DNA from: CALITV01 sp964415795
GTDB taxonomy: Bacteria > UBP6 > UBA1177 > JAKLFG01
Direction of reading: 5' to 3'
Length of the DNA: 64,000 nt
Assembly (NCBI GenBank): GCA_964415795.1
Contig: CAYQBN010000005.1
Location: 1 to 64,000, forward strand
The notes under the pieces are model-generated. The model did not search any database. It was not told the origin of the DNA and was given only the letters and a program-made list of their open reading frames with translations. Position 1 is the stretch's first letter. Each line of letters begins with the position of its first letter. The position numbers and the translations under genes are program-made. Of this stretch, positions 16,694 through 25,636 are shown piece after piece.

Positions 16694-17423
16694 ACCTCGC
16701 TGGGAATACCTGTACGGCATCAACCCCGCGTTCGAGGTTCTGCGGGGCGGCAAGCGGAGGGTACACGAGGCATTCCTCGTCGAAAACGCCGATGAGAACC
16801 CGCGTCTCCGCAAACTCTCCCGTTATCTGGCAGAGAAAGGTGTACCGGTAACTGCGGTGAAACGGGACCGTCTCTTTCAGCTGTCACGATCGACCGAGCA
16901 CCAAGGAGCGGTGCTTCGCTGTGCACCCTACCCGTACGCCGATCTCGAAACGGTGTTTGCCGCCGATCGCATACTTCTGCTCGACAATGTCGAAGACCCG
17001 CACAATGTCGGAGCGATCCTCCGAAGCGCGGAGATCTTCGGGTTTCATGACATCCTTCTGCCGCTCAAAGGCGTCCCCGAGGTATATCCCTCGGTCGTTA
17101 AAGTGAGCGCCGGCGCGAGCGAGCACCTGCGAATTGCGCGGTGCGAGAACGCGAACACCTATGTGAAACGGGCGAAGAAAGAAGGATTCACCGTCGTTGC
17201 CCTTGACGGAAGCGGATCCCTCACCTTACCGGAGGCGGCTGCCCGGCACCCGCGCCGTCTGCTGCTCGTCATCGGCGGTGAGGACAAGGGAGTTGGTCAG
17301 TTCGTGATCCTCAATGCCGACATCGTGGCACGCATCCCTCAGGCGGGACGCATCGGATCGCTCAACGCCGCCGTCGCCGCCGGCATCGCGCTCTACGCGT
17401 TCGGAGAAGATCATGGTGCGTGA
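16686..17423 (+). CDS. rlmB: 23S rRNA (guanosine-2'-O-)methyltransferase RlmB-type (SPOUT)
   Basis: This SAM-dependent 2'-O-ribose methyltransferase of the TrmH/SpoU class has 245 residues. An N-terminal substrate-binding domain (about 1-75) is followed by the SPOUT knot with LDNVEDPHNVGAILRSAE, VIGGEDKGV and RIPQAGRIGSLNAAVAAGIA, the three class motifs. It overlaps pyrF by 8 bases and rnc by 11. RlmB methylates G2251 in E. coli; a sister specificity is possible. Confidence 0.93.
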   Translation: MAKPRWEYLYGINPAFEVLRGGKRRVHEAFLVENADENPRLRKLSRYLAEKGVPVTAVKRDRLFQLSRSTEHQGAVLRCAPYPYADLETVFAADRILLLDNVEDPHNVGAILRSAEIFGFHDILLPLKGVPEVYPSVVKVSAGASEHLRIARCENANTYVKRAKKEGFTVVALDGSGSLTLPEAAARHPRRLLLVIGGEDKGVGQFVILNADIVARIPQAGRIGSLNAAVAAGIALYAFGEDHGA

Positions 17424-18147
17424 GAAGGTTCTGGATATCGCCTCCCTTGAACAGGCACTCGGATGCACCTTTCCCGACCGCGCTCTCCTCGAGCAGGCCT
17501 TCGTGCATCCCTCCGATGACACACCGGGGCGTCCCAACTATCAACGGCTCGAGTTCCTCGGCGACGAGGTCGTCGGTCTCGCGGTCTCGACGCTCCTCTA
17601 CCGAAAATTCCCCGACGCCGACGAAGGGCAACTTACCCGGGCACGCGCTCACCTCATCGATGAGGAAGGGCTCGCCGATGTTGCCCGATCGATAGATCTC
17701 GGTCGCTTCCTTTCGCTCGGCAAAGGAGAGGAAAAGACGAGCGGGCGCGAGAAGGATTCGATACTCGCCGACGCGTTCGAAGCGTTGATGGCGGTCGTCT
17801 TCCTCTCCCGCGGATGGGGAACCGTTCTCACGGCGGTCGAGCGCCTGTTCAACCCCCGCCTCGGTGATTCGTCCGACATCGCCGTCTTCCTCCACCACAT
17901 AGATCGCGATTACAAGACCCGCCTTCAAGAGGTGCTCCAGAATCTCGGAGAACCGTTGCCGACCTATGTTGTGGTCGAAAAGACCGGCCCCGATCACCAA
18001 GCGCGTTTCACCGTCGAGTGTCGCGCCCTCGGTTTTACGGCATGCGGCGAAGGAAGCAACCGCAAGAAGGCGGAGCAAGAGGCAGCACGGCATTTTCTTG
18101 CCCTCATGCGGGAAGGGGTCATTCCAAATCCGGGAAAAACACAGTAG
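17413..18147 (+). CDS. rnc: Ribonuclease III
   Basis: This double-strand-specific endonuclease for rRNA and mRNA processing has 244 residues. The nuclease domain shows NYQRLEFLGDEVVGLAVS and later ADAFEALMAVVFL; the second motif usually reads D-x-x-E-A-x-x-G-A, so the Gly-Ala is replaced here, while the acidic residues remain. A dsRNA-binding domain fills about 170-240 with NRKKAEQEAARHFL. The start is taken at 17413; an upstream extension lies inside rlmB. Confidence 0.93.
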   Translation: MVREKVLDIASLEQALGCTFPDRALLEQAFVHPSDDTPGRPNYQRLEFLGDEVVGLAVSTLLYRKFPDADEGQLTRARAHLIDEEGLADVARSIDLGRFLSLGKGEEKTSGREKDSILADAFEALMAVVFLSRGWGTVLTAVERLFNPRLGDSSDIAVFLHHIDRDYKTRLQEVLQNLGEPLPTYVVVEKTGPDHQARFTVECRALGFTACGEGSNRKKAEQEAARHFLALMREGVIPNPGKTQ

Positions 18148-18162
18148 AGAGGACCATAGATC

Positions 18163-19773
18163 ATGAGTTACCAAGTCATCGCGCGCCGGTGGCGTCCCCA
18201 GCGGTTTTCCGAGGTGGTGGGACAGGAACCGGTCGTTACCTCGCTCATGCACGCCATTCGACAAGGCCGGGTCTCCCCGGTGACCCTCTTCACCGGCATC
18301 CGGGGAACCGGAAAGACGACGCTCGCCCGACTCCTCGTCAAGGCGGTCAACTGTCTCACTCCCGAGCCGGACGGAGAACCGTGCAACAAGTGCGAGAACT
18401 GTATCGAGATCGTGAACGGGCGCAGTCCCGATGTCTTCGAGATAGATGGCGCATCGAACAACTCGGTGGACGATGTGCGCACCATCCGCGAAAACATTAT
18501 CTACGCCCCGGTAAAATCGAAGCGGAAGGTCTATATCATCGATGAGGTGCACATGCTCTCGAAGTCGGCCTTCAACGCGCTTCTCAAAACGCTCGAAGAA
18601 CCGCCTGCCCACGCGCTATTCATCCTCGCGACCACCGACCCCCAAAAGATCCCGACAACGGTGCTCTCTCGCTGTCAACGCTACGACCTGCGCCGTCTTT
18701 CCCTCTCGGCCATAGTGGAGCAACTCAAAAAGATCCTCGACGCGGAGCAGATCCCCTACGACGACGATGCCCTCTATACCATCGCTCGCGAGGGAGAAGG
18801 GAGCATGCGCGACGCTCAGACGATCGTTGAACAGATGCTGGCGTTCGGCGACCGCAAGGTGACCAAAGAGGTCGTTTCGCTGATACTCGGGACGACCGAC
18901 CGCACCCTCGTACGCCGGTTCGTCGAGGCTCTGGCGACACGCGACTCACGCGGAGCAGTGGCGGCAGTACACGAGATCTACCGGAGCGGAAAAGCGCTTG
19001 AACGGGCATCGCAGGACATTCTGACCCTCATTCACCACCTCTCTCTCGCCGCCTCGCTGGGAAGCACCACCGATCTCGACGCCTCCGACGAGGAAAAACG
19101 GTGGATCGAAGAGACGGCGCAACGACAGGGGAGCGTCGAGTGGCTCCGGCTCTTCGACTTCTGGAACCGGCAACACGATCTCATCGTGCGAAGCGATTAC
19201 GCCCTCATGCTCTTTGAAGTCTCCGCCCTCATGGCCGCATCCTTTCCTACGATGGAGGACATCCGCACCTTTCTCGACATGGTGAGAAAGGGGACACCCT
19301 CCCCAACATTTCCCGCCCCCGGCGCACACACGTCCTCTGTCCCGCCAAAAGCGCCCCGGCCCGTCGAAACGGCGACGAACCCTCCCGGCGACAAGAGCGA
19401 CAAGACGGCGGGATGGCGTGAGTTCCTCGATCACTTTCAGAAAGAGGATTCGTTCCTTGGACTGGCGCTGAAGAGCGCACGGTATAGGGAATTCCCCGAT
19501 CGGGTCGAGGTAACGGTCAACAAAACGCTCGACCAGATGCTCAACGATGGGAAGCGTTCGACGGTGGCAAACCAGTTCGCCGCCTTCTCCGGCGGCAAGA
19601 AACTTTCGTTCATCGCGACTCCGCCGGCGGAAAACAGCCGCTCGGTGGTCGAGGAAGAGAAGCGAGAAGAGGAAGAGCAAAACGCCAAGGCACGCGAAGA
19701 AGTGCGCAACGATCCCACGGTGAAGGTGGTCGAACAGCTCGGTTTCGAACTCAAGAAGATCGGCAAACTGTGA
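18163..19773 (+). CDS. dnaX: DNA polymerase III subunits gamma/tau
   Basis: This is the clamp-loader ATPase. The 536-residue protein has the P-loop GIRGTGKTT (Lys51), the zinc cysteines in CNKCENC with a further Cys before them, the DEAH-type box DEVHML, and the sensor SRC motif in VLSRCQRYDL. The C-terminal third is a Pro/Ala-rich linker and a divergent tau-like domain. GAGAGGACC precedes the ATG. It is the fourth gene of the pyrF operon. Confidence 0.96.
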   Translation: MSYQVIARRWRPQRFSEVVGQEPVVTSLMHAIRQGRVSPVTLFTGIRGTGKTTLARLLVKAVNCLTPEPDGEPCNKCENCIEIVNGRSPDVFEIDGASNNSVDDVRTIRENIIYAPVKSKRKVYIIDEVHMLSKSAFNALLKTLEEPPAHALFILATTDPQKIPTTVLSRCQRYDLRRLSLSAIVEQLKKILDAEQIPYDDDALYTIAREGEGSMRDAQTIVEQMLAFGDRKVTKEVVSLILGTTDRTLVRRFVEALATRDSRGAVAAVHEIYRSGKALERASQDILTLIHHLSLAASLGSTTDLDASDEEKRWIEETAQRQGSVEWLRLFDFWNRQHDLIVRSDYALMLFEVSALMAASFPTMEDIRTFLDMVRKGTPSPTFPAPGAHTSSVPPKAPRPVETATNPPGDKSDKTAGWREFLDHFQKEDSFLGLALKSARYREFPDRVEVTVNKTLDQMLNDGKRSTVANQFAAFSGGKKLSFIATPPAENSRSVVEEEKREEEEQNAKAREEVRNDPTVKVVEQLGFELKKIGKL

Positions 19774-21956
19774 TGATCCAGCGTCTGGCGCACCTCTTCG
19801 CCGCACTCTGTGTGCTCGCGCTGTTCTTCGGTTGGGGAACGCGCGGTGAGCCCCACCTGTTCTTTACCGCTTTTTGGCCCACGGCACATCTCCTCTACGG
19901 CACGACGGCGGCGCTTCTCTTATTCCTTGTCATCGTAGCGCCGCGACCGCTCGACCGTCTATTTCATCGCCTCGTCTCATGGCGGTACCGTCTGTTCCCG
20001 CCAATCGCCGGCATCGCGACGGTGCTTATCGCACTCTTCGTGTTCCAGGGAATACCCCATGTGATAGACGCGGCGCACTTCGATTGGACCGCCCGCCTTT
20101 TGCTCAAGGGAACCGTCTCCATCCCCGCGAACGACCTCTACGAGTTTCAAGACGCCACATTCATGGTACGTGACGGCGGCCGTTTCTATTCGCTGTTCCT
20201 CCCCGGGTTTTCGCTCTTTCTCGCTCCTTTCACCGCACTCGGTATCGGCTGGTTCCTCACTCCCCTCTGTACTGCTCTCGCGGTGTGGCTTACCGGAAGG
20301 ATCGCCGAACACATCTTCGACGCGGAGACCTCTTTTCTCGCCATGACGCTCGTTACCTTCTCCTCCTTCTACCTCTTCATGGGTGGAAGTTTCATGACAC
20401 ACCCCTTCAATTTGCTCTGCGTCATGGTCGCCGTGTGGTTCGTATTCCGGGATCCGACCCGCACCGTGAACCTGATTGCCGGGGGAACGGCACTTGCCAT
20501 TACCCTTTTCATCCGCCCCCAGAACGCAGTCTTTGTCACCGCACCTCTTGTCCTCTTCCTTCTTATAAAGCGGACAAATCTCAAAGGACTTTTCCTTTTC
20601 ATCCTGCCGTTCGTTTTGGGTGGGATCGGGCTCCTTATCTATAATTTCGCTATGACCGGCCATCCACTCGTGTTCCCGCAGGACATTTACTTTTCGGTCA
20701 TCGAATCGCGCCCTTTCTGCCATCGGCTCGGACTGGGAACCGGATGTCCCGACACCGAAGGAGAGTTTCTTCCTCCCGAAGGACTCACCTTCGAGTATGC
20801 CTTCTGGGTCGCTTATACGCGGCTTACGCTTCTCCTCTTCAATGTCACCGGCCATCCCTACCCCTTCTTCTTCCTTGCCATCGCCTTTCTCTTCGCGTTC
20901 CGGAAGACCCTCCTTCTCTTCTCATTCTTCGCCGCCTTCTTTATCGGCTATTTCTTCTTCTACCTCCCGGGAAACCTCTTCGGGCCGCGCTACTTCTCCG
21001 AGGTCGTCATGCTTCTCCTCATTCCCGCCGCCTACGGCCTCGTCGAGTCGGCGCGGCGCCTTCCCCGGCGACTTGTTCCGCTTGTCGCGGCTTTCCCCAT
21101 TACCGGTGTGCTATTTGTATCAGCCTTCATTATGCCAGAACTGGTCAAACGCTACAGCGACCGCTTCTGGGTGACCGACCGCTCGTTCGAAGAGGCGATC
21201 GCCCGCGAGGACATCCGGAACAGCATCGTCTTCGTCCCCGAATCCTACCACGTGATGTTCCTCAACACCCAAAAGGACCCGCCGCTCGACGACCGGGGAA
21301 ACCTTATTCTCAAGGACCTCGGACGCGAGAACCACTACGCTGCGGCCTACTACATGGAGAAGGAACACTTCCGCAACGCCTATGTCATCGATTACTATCC
21401 CCGCCAGCGAAACCTGACGGTGGTCGAAGAGCTCGCCGAGTTCCGTCTGAACGATATTTGGATAGAATTGGAACACAAAGGTCGGCCGCTCACCGGACGC
21501 CCCTCCTATGTCACCCGCGTCGCGGCCGGCGTGAAACTGCGCAATCTCCCCTTCTCCTCGCTCGACGAGCACCTCGATTTCAGCGGCGACAAAGGACTCG
21601 CTATACTTTTCGGGACTCGTGATAAAGACAGTTACTACGACTTCACCGTTCCCATCCTCGATCCCGGAGAATATGAAGGGACGATCGAATACCTCGGCAT
21701 TTCCTGCGGCGGTTCCATCACCCTCACCGTGAACGGCGCACCAGTCACCACCTTTTCGACTTACGACGAAAGCGAGTCGTTCGCCGCGGTCCACTTCACC
21801 ACAACGCTTACCGCCGGAACCAACCGATTCGTTCTCACTCCCGAACACGGGCAGACCTGTCTCGTGCTCGATTACTTGCGGCTGAAGAAAAAGGAACTCC
21901 CCGCCGCCGACTACCCCGACTACACCCCACCCGAAGCGAAGGAACTCAATCGGTAG
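19773..21956 (+). CDS. GT-C-like membrane glycosyltransferase with C-terminal periplasmic domain
   Basis: The 727-residue protein has about 12 membrane helices in its first 450 residues. A periplasmic loop after the second or third helix carries Asp/His (IDAAHFDWTA), a typical place for the catalytic acid of GT39/83-like enzymes that use lipid-linked sugars. The last about 280 residues are soluble, ending in a beta-rich domain (GEYEGTIEYLG, LTVNGAPVTTF) that resembles a carbohydrate-binding sandwich. The ATG at 19773 overlaps the dnaX stop (TGATG); a GTG one codon earlier is the alternative. The substrate is unknown. Confidence 0.6.
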   Translation: MIQRLAHLFAALCVLALFFGWGTRGEPHLFFTAFWPTAHLLYGTTAALLLFLVIVAPRPLDRLFHRLVSWRYRLFPPIAGIATVLIALFVFQGIPHVIDAAHFDWTARLLLKGTVSIPANDLYEFQDATFMVRDGGRFYSLFLPGFSLFLAPFTALGIGWFLTPLCTALAVWLTGRIAEHIFDAETSFLAMTLVTFSSFYLFMGGSFMTHPFNLLCVMVAVWFVFRDPTRTVNLIAGGTALAITLFIRPQNAVFVTAPLVLFLLIKRTNLKGLFLFILPFVLGGIGLLIYNFAMTGHPLVFPQDIYFSVIESRPFCHRLGLGTGCPDTEGEFLPPEGLTFEYAFWVAYTRLTLLLFNVTGHPYPFFFLAIAFLFAFRKTLLLFSFFAAFFIGYFFFYLPGNLFGPRYFSEVVMLLLIPAAYGLVESARRLPRRLVPLVAAFPITGVLFVSAFIMPELVKRYSDRFWVTDRSFEEAIAREDIRNSIVFVPESYHVMFLNTQKDPPLDDRGNLILKDLGRENHYAAAYYMEKEHFRNAYVIDYYPRQRNLTVVEELAEFRLNDIWIELEHKGRPLTGRPSYVTRVAAGVKLRNLPFSSLDEHLDFSGDKGLAILFGTRDKDSYYDFTVPILDPGEYEGTIEYLGISCGGSITLTVNGAPVTTFSTYDESESFAAVHFTTTLTAGTNRFVLTPEHGQTCLVLDYLRLKKKELPAADYPDYTPPEAKELNR

Positions 21957-21958
21957 CT

Positions 21959-22066
21959 CGCACGGAAGACGCGGCGACCTTATCGGGCCGAAGCGACCAC
22001 GCGATGCCGCTGAGCGAGTATCGGAGAAGCGAAGCGGCGCGCACGGAAGGCACAGCAACCTTACCG
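21959..22066. repeat. Imperfect 27-bp direct repeat around a convergent gene junction
   Basis: Copies at 21959-21985 and 22040-22066 match at 22 of 27 positions, and all five differences are transitions. The second copy overlaps the end of pncC. No terminator hairpin with a T tract is seen here. Confidence 0.4.
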
Positions 22067-22537
22067 TACCGGGGCGAGTGCCTCCTCGATCTGGCGCGAG
22101 AGCATCTCGAGCACCGCATCTACAGCAGCGGTGCGCACTGCAGTGCGGTCACCAGCAAAATGGCAGGTGACGATATGTTCTTTACGACGGTACGCGACGC
22201 CGATGACCACGGTCCCCACCGGCTTTCCGGGCGTTCCACCCTCAGGCCCTGCAATGCCCGACACCGCGACGCGCGCATCGGTGCCCAGCCCCTTGAGCAT
22301 CGCCCGCACCGTCTCCTCGCTCACCGCCCCGAAGCGCTCCAACACCCCATGCGGAACGCCGAGCCGCCGCTCCTTCGCATCGTTCGCATAAGCGACGATC
22401 CCCTCGACGAAGACGCGTGACGCCCCCGGCACCGCGACGATCGCGGCGGAAACGAGCCCACCGGTACAACTCTCGGCCACCGCGAGCGTCTCTTTTCGTG
22501 AAGCAAGCGTCTCGACGATACGCCGTGCGACCGACAT
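22061..22537 (-). CDS. pncC: Nicotinamide-nucleotide amidohydrolase (CinA C-terminal domain alone)
   Basis: PncC turns nicotinamide mononucleotide to nicotinate mononucleotide in pyridine salvage. The 158-residue protein is just the C-terminal half of CinA: AVAESCTGGLVSAAIVAVPG, then VSGIAGPEGGTPGKPVGTV. The N-terminal MoCF domain found in full CinA is absent. The ATG at 22537 lies 4 bases after the purC stop; the much longer open frame upstream reads through purC in another frame and is not used. Confidence 0.93.
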   Translation of the reverse strand: MSVARRIVETLASRKETLAVAESCTGGLVSAAIVAVPGASRVFVEGIVAYANDAKERRLGVPHGVLERFGAVSEETVRAMLKGLGTDARVAVSGIAGPEGGTPGKPVGTVVIGVAYRRKEHIVTCHFAGDRTAVRTAAVDAVLEMLSRQIEEALAPVR

Positions 22538-22541
22538 GTCC

Positions 22542-23429
22542 CTATAATACCCGCATGACGCGGCACTGCGCCGCATAGAGATCAGCCACCGCGAGCGCGA
22601 CCTCGTCAGGAAGAGCGATCGCCTCCCCCTTGAACCCGTGTTCCTTGAGCCACGAACGGAAGAACTCCTTCGACTTATCGGGAACGAACCGCGCCGAATC
22701 GCTCGTGAAGGTCTCGTCAATGAGCATGAGTTTCCCGTCCCGAAGTCCCCACTCCACCTTCCCATCGGCAATCTCGAAGCCGAAGGTCTTCTGCGCATGC
22801 TCGTTGACGAGCCGGAAAATGGTGATCGTCTTGTCGCGTATCTCTTCGGCACGAGGACGATCACCGACGATCTTTACCATCTGTTCGAAGGTTATCTTCT
22901 CGTCATGCTCCGATTTCTCGGTCGGCGTGAAGACTGGACCATTCTTTATGAGCGCCCCCTCCTTGATCTCCCCCTCTATCTCGACAGGATCCCAGATCCA
23001 CTTCTTCTCCTTGAGTGCCGGCACCGCCGATCCGAACAGCCGGAATCGGCAGACCGCCTCCACCGGAATGAGCGTCGCTTTCCTGCCGAGCATCGCCCGT
23101 CCCTTGAGCCACGGCAGGTCAAGAAGCCGCTTCTCGCCGGTCAGTTTCACCATCTCGGCGATATCGTCGGTGACGAAGTGGGTAAGAAAACCCTTCTCGT
23201 TGAGGAACCGGAACCAGAAGGCGCTCTGCTTGGTGAGGTACATCCCCTTGCTCGGGATGCCGCTCTTCATAACCACATCGAAGGCCGAGATACGATCGGT
23301 CGCGACGATGAGAAGATATTCGCCGATCTCATACACCTCGCGCACCTTGCCCTTCTTGAAGACTTTGAGGAATGGAATGTCGCTCTCCATGAGGACCCGG
23401 TGTCCGGCGACTTGTTCTATCCGCAACAT
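22542..23429 (-). CDS. purC: Phosphoribosylaminoimidazole-succinocarboxamide synthase (SAICAR synthetase)
   Basis: This is a purine pathway enzyme joining CAIR and aspartate. The 295-residue protein shows KGKVREVYEIGEYLLIVATD, RISAFDVVM, and the ATP-site LIDETFTSDSARF with EWGLRDGKLML. AAGGAGAT precedes the ATG. It lies directly downstream of prs, which makes the PRPP that feeds the pathway, and upstream of pncC. Confidence 0.97.
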   Translation of the reverse strand: MLRIEQVAGHRVLMESDIPFLKVFKKGKVREVYEIGEYLLIVATDRISAFDVVMKSGIPSKGMYLTKQSAFWFRFLNEKGFLTHFVTDDIAEMVKLTGEKRLLDLPWLKGRAMLGRKATLIPVEAVCRFRLFGSAVPALKEKKWIWDPVEIEGEIKEGALIKNGPVFTPTEKSEHDEKITFEQMVKIVGDRPRAEEIRDKTITIFRLVNEHAQKTFGFEIADGKVEWGLRDGKLMLIDETFTSDSARFVPDKSKEFFRSWLKEHGFKGEAIALPDEVALAVADLYAAQCRVMRVL

Positions 23430-23457
23430 GGCGATCTCCTTTCAAATGGACGGCTCG

Positions 23458-24483
23458 TTATACCAGCAGTTCGGAAACCGATTTCATGTGGTTGACGCGG
23501 TAGAGCACCTCGGCAAAGAGGCGCGTCACGTCGACCTCGTGGTACCACGGGTGCTCCTCGGCGAACTTTCTGCCGCGCCACACCGCGTTGGTGCCAGCCA
23601 CCGAGGTAAGGATACCCTCCTTCCACGCCGAATCTATCTTCGCGACCGCCTCGCCGTTGAAGAAGGGAAAGGTGACCGCGACATCAATGCGCCGTGCGCC
23701 GAAATCCTTGAGCGTCTTGCCTGCGGCGATGAGAGTACCGCCGGTCGCGATCATGTCGTCGATGATGAGCACATCGCGAGCCTTGACCACCCCGACGAGC
23801 CGCGTCGAAACGACGGTCGACGGCTTCGAGTAGTCGCGCTCCTTGATGACCATCGCCATGTCGCACTTGAGTTCGCGGCTGTAGTAGCGCGCCGTCTCGG
23901 CGGAACCGACATCAGGGGCAACCACGACCGTGCTCGGGGTGATGAGGCTGTTCTCATAGAGATACTTGATGATCTCCTTCGAGGCGTGGAGGTTGTCGAG
24001 TCGCGCCTTGCGGAAGAAGCCGACGATCGCTTCGGCGTGGATGTCTATCGTGAGCACCCGGCTCGCGCCGCACTCCTCGAGGAACTGCGCCACCATCGCC
24101 GCGGTAAGGCTCTCGCGCCCCTTGCGCCGCTCCTGCCGGCTGTTGGGGAACTGGGGGATGACCGCCGTGACGCTCTCGACATCGCTGTTGTAGGCGGCGT
24201 TTATCGCCGTCGCAAGCGCCATGAGGTTATCGTTGACCGAGTAAGGGGCGAGCGGATCGTCCATGAGCTGGATCACATAGAGGTCATAGCCCCGTATCGG
24301 CTCGTGCACCACGGTTTTCACCTCGCCGTTCGCGAAGTGAACCTCCTCGGAGACCACATACTTGAACCCATCGGTTATTCCTTTGCGCTCATAGATCGCT
24401 CCAAGGTGACGCACCACCTCATCGGCGAACGCCCGGCCCGAGTTGCAGGCCATGATGCCGAGTTTACCGCGTGATTGGGTCAT
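23458..24483 (-). CDS. prs: Ribose-phosphate pyrophosphokinase (PRPP synthase)
   Basis: Prs makes PRPP from ribose 5-phosphate and ATP for purine, pyrimidine, His, Trp and NAD synthesis. The 341-residue protein has paired PRTase-like folds, the ribose-phosphate binding VLIIDDMIATGGTL, and the flexible-loop region KERDYSKPSTVV. It is somewhat longer than the about 315-residue E. coli enzyme. GGAGGTTACG directly precedes the ATG. It heads prs-purC-pncC and is divergent from the YchF-like gene. Confidence 0.93.
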   Translation of the reverse strand: MTQSRGKLGIMACNSGRAFADEVVRHLGAIYERKGITDGFKYVVSEEVHFANGEVKTVVHEPIRGYDLYVIQLMDDPLAPYSVNDNLMALATAINAAYNSDVESVTAVIPQFPNSRQERRKGRESLTAAMVAQFLEECGASRVLTIDIHAEAIVGFFRKARLDNLHASKEIIKYLYENSLITPSTVVVAPDVGSAETARYYSRELKCDMAMVIKERDYSKPSTVVSTRLVGVVKARDVLIIDDMIATGGTLIAAGKTLKDFGARRIDVAVTFPFFNGEAVAKIDSAWKEGILTSVAGTNAVWRGRKFAEEHPWYHEVDVTRLFAEVLYRVNHMKSVSELLV

Positions 24484-24558
24484 CGTAACCTCCCTGCGTA
24501 GATCCGCTTCATCATGTATGAAACCGTCCCGTTTGACAAGTTTCCCCGCATTTTGTTT

Positions 24559-24586
24559 TTGACTCCTCACGCCGGTGCGGTATAGT
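24559..24586 (+). promoter_or_regulatory. Candidate promoter for the YchF-like/rhomboid operon
   Basis: TTGACT, a 16 bp spacer and TATAGT end 27 bases before the ATG at 24614, in the divergent region shared with prs. Confidence 0.55.
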
Positions 24587-24613
24587 GCGCCCTGTTTGCT
24601 TACGGAGGCTCTC

Positions 24614-25636
24614 ATGCGCGCTGCGCTCATCGGACTTCCCTTTTCGGGAAAAACGACCGTCTTCGAGGCGCTCACCGGCATCGCCGAAGCGAAAAAAGAG
24701 GAGAATCTGGGCACCATCAAGGTCCCCGATCCGCGGATAGACCGATTGACGGAGATCTACAAGCCGAAGAAGAAGACCTACGCCGAGTTCATCCTTTCCG
24801 ACTATAATATCGCCGCCGCGAAGGACGCCCTCCTGCCGGCACAGGTCAAGAACCTCATCCAAAAAAGCGACCTCCTCATTCTCGTCATCCGCGCGTTCGA
24901 TTCGCCGATGACCACCGCACCGACGAATCCCGCTGAGGAATACCATAAACTCAAGGAGGAGCTTCTTCTCACCGACCTTGTAACCGCCGAGCGACGTCTC
25001 GAACGCGAAGCGAAAGAGCACAAGAACCCTCCCGAGATGCCGGTGATTCGAAAACTCCACGGTATGCTTGAACACGGGACACTGCCTGCCGCCGACACCT
25101 TTTCCGCCGATGAGCTCTTTCTCGTCGCGAACTATAATTTCCTCACCCTCAAGAAACGACTGGTGCTCGTCAACGAGCCGGAAGGAGGCGCCGCTTTGCC
25201 GCCTGAATTCACCGCTGAGATGACGAGCGACGGCATCGTCTTTTTCTCGGTCTGCGCGCCGCTCGAAAAGGACCTTGCGCAGATGACGCCCGATGAGCAA
25301 AAGGAGTTCCTCGCCGGCTTCGGGCTTTCGGAAACGGCACGAGCCCGGTTCATCCACGCCGCCTACGAGACGCTCGGGCTCATTTCGTTCCTCACCGCCG
25401 GCGAAGATGAGGTGCGCGCGTGGCCCATCCGCAAGGGGACAACGGCGGTCGAGGCGGCAGGCAAGATACACAGCGACATCCAACGTGGGTTCATACGGGC
25501 CGAGACCATTCACTACGACGACTTCATCCGTCACGGATCCGAAACCGAATGCAAGAAAGCGGGACTCTACCGCCTCGAAGGAAAAGAATACCTCGTGAAG
25601 GACGGCGACATCATTCACTTCCGATTCAATGTCTAA
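24614..25636 (+). CDS. ychF: YchF-like P-loop GTPase/ATPase with TGS (DUF933) domain
   Basis: This is an Obg/YchF-family translation-associated NTPase of 340 residues. The C-terminal TGS region is canonical: WPIRKGTTAVEAAGKIHSD, GFIRAETIHYDDF, LEGKEYLVKDGDIIHFRFNV. The G domain is divergent: the P-loop reads GLPFSGKTT instead of the usual GLPNVGKST, and the base-specificity loop is degenerate (LVLVNE). It may be a paralogous DUF933 family rather than true YchF. GGAGG at 24605 sets the start. It overlaps the rhomboid gene by 8 bases. Confidence 0.85.
   Translation: MRAALIGLPFSGKTTVFEALTGIAEAKKEENLGTIKVPDPRIDRLTEIYKPKKKTYAEFILSDYNIAAAKDALLPAQVKNLIQKSDLLILVIRAFDSPMTTAPTNPAEEYHKLKEELLLTDLVTAERRLEREAKEHKNPPEMPVIRKLHGMLEHGTLPAADTFSADELFLVANYNFLTLKKRLVLVNEPEGGAALPPEFTAEMTSDGIVFFSVCAPLEKDLAQMTPDEQKEFLAGFGLSETARARFIHAAYETLGLISFLTAGEDEVRAWPIRKGTTAVEAAGKIHSDIQRGFIRAETIHYDDFIRHGSETECKKAGLYRLEGKEYLVKDGDIIHFRFNV

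Noticed and set aside
22542..22547. TATAAT box on the plus strand at the purC-pncC junction
   Set aside because: No -35 at 15-19 bp and no plus-strand gene to serve; it is formed by the purC stop codon and the following intergenic bases.
22630..24474. 614-codon open frame on the plus strand opposite purC and prs
   Set aside because: It is the antisense shadow of two well-conserved genes; high third-position GC keeps the opposite frame open. No ribosome site and no recognisable domain.
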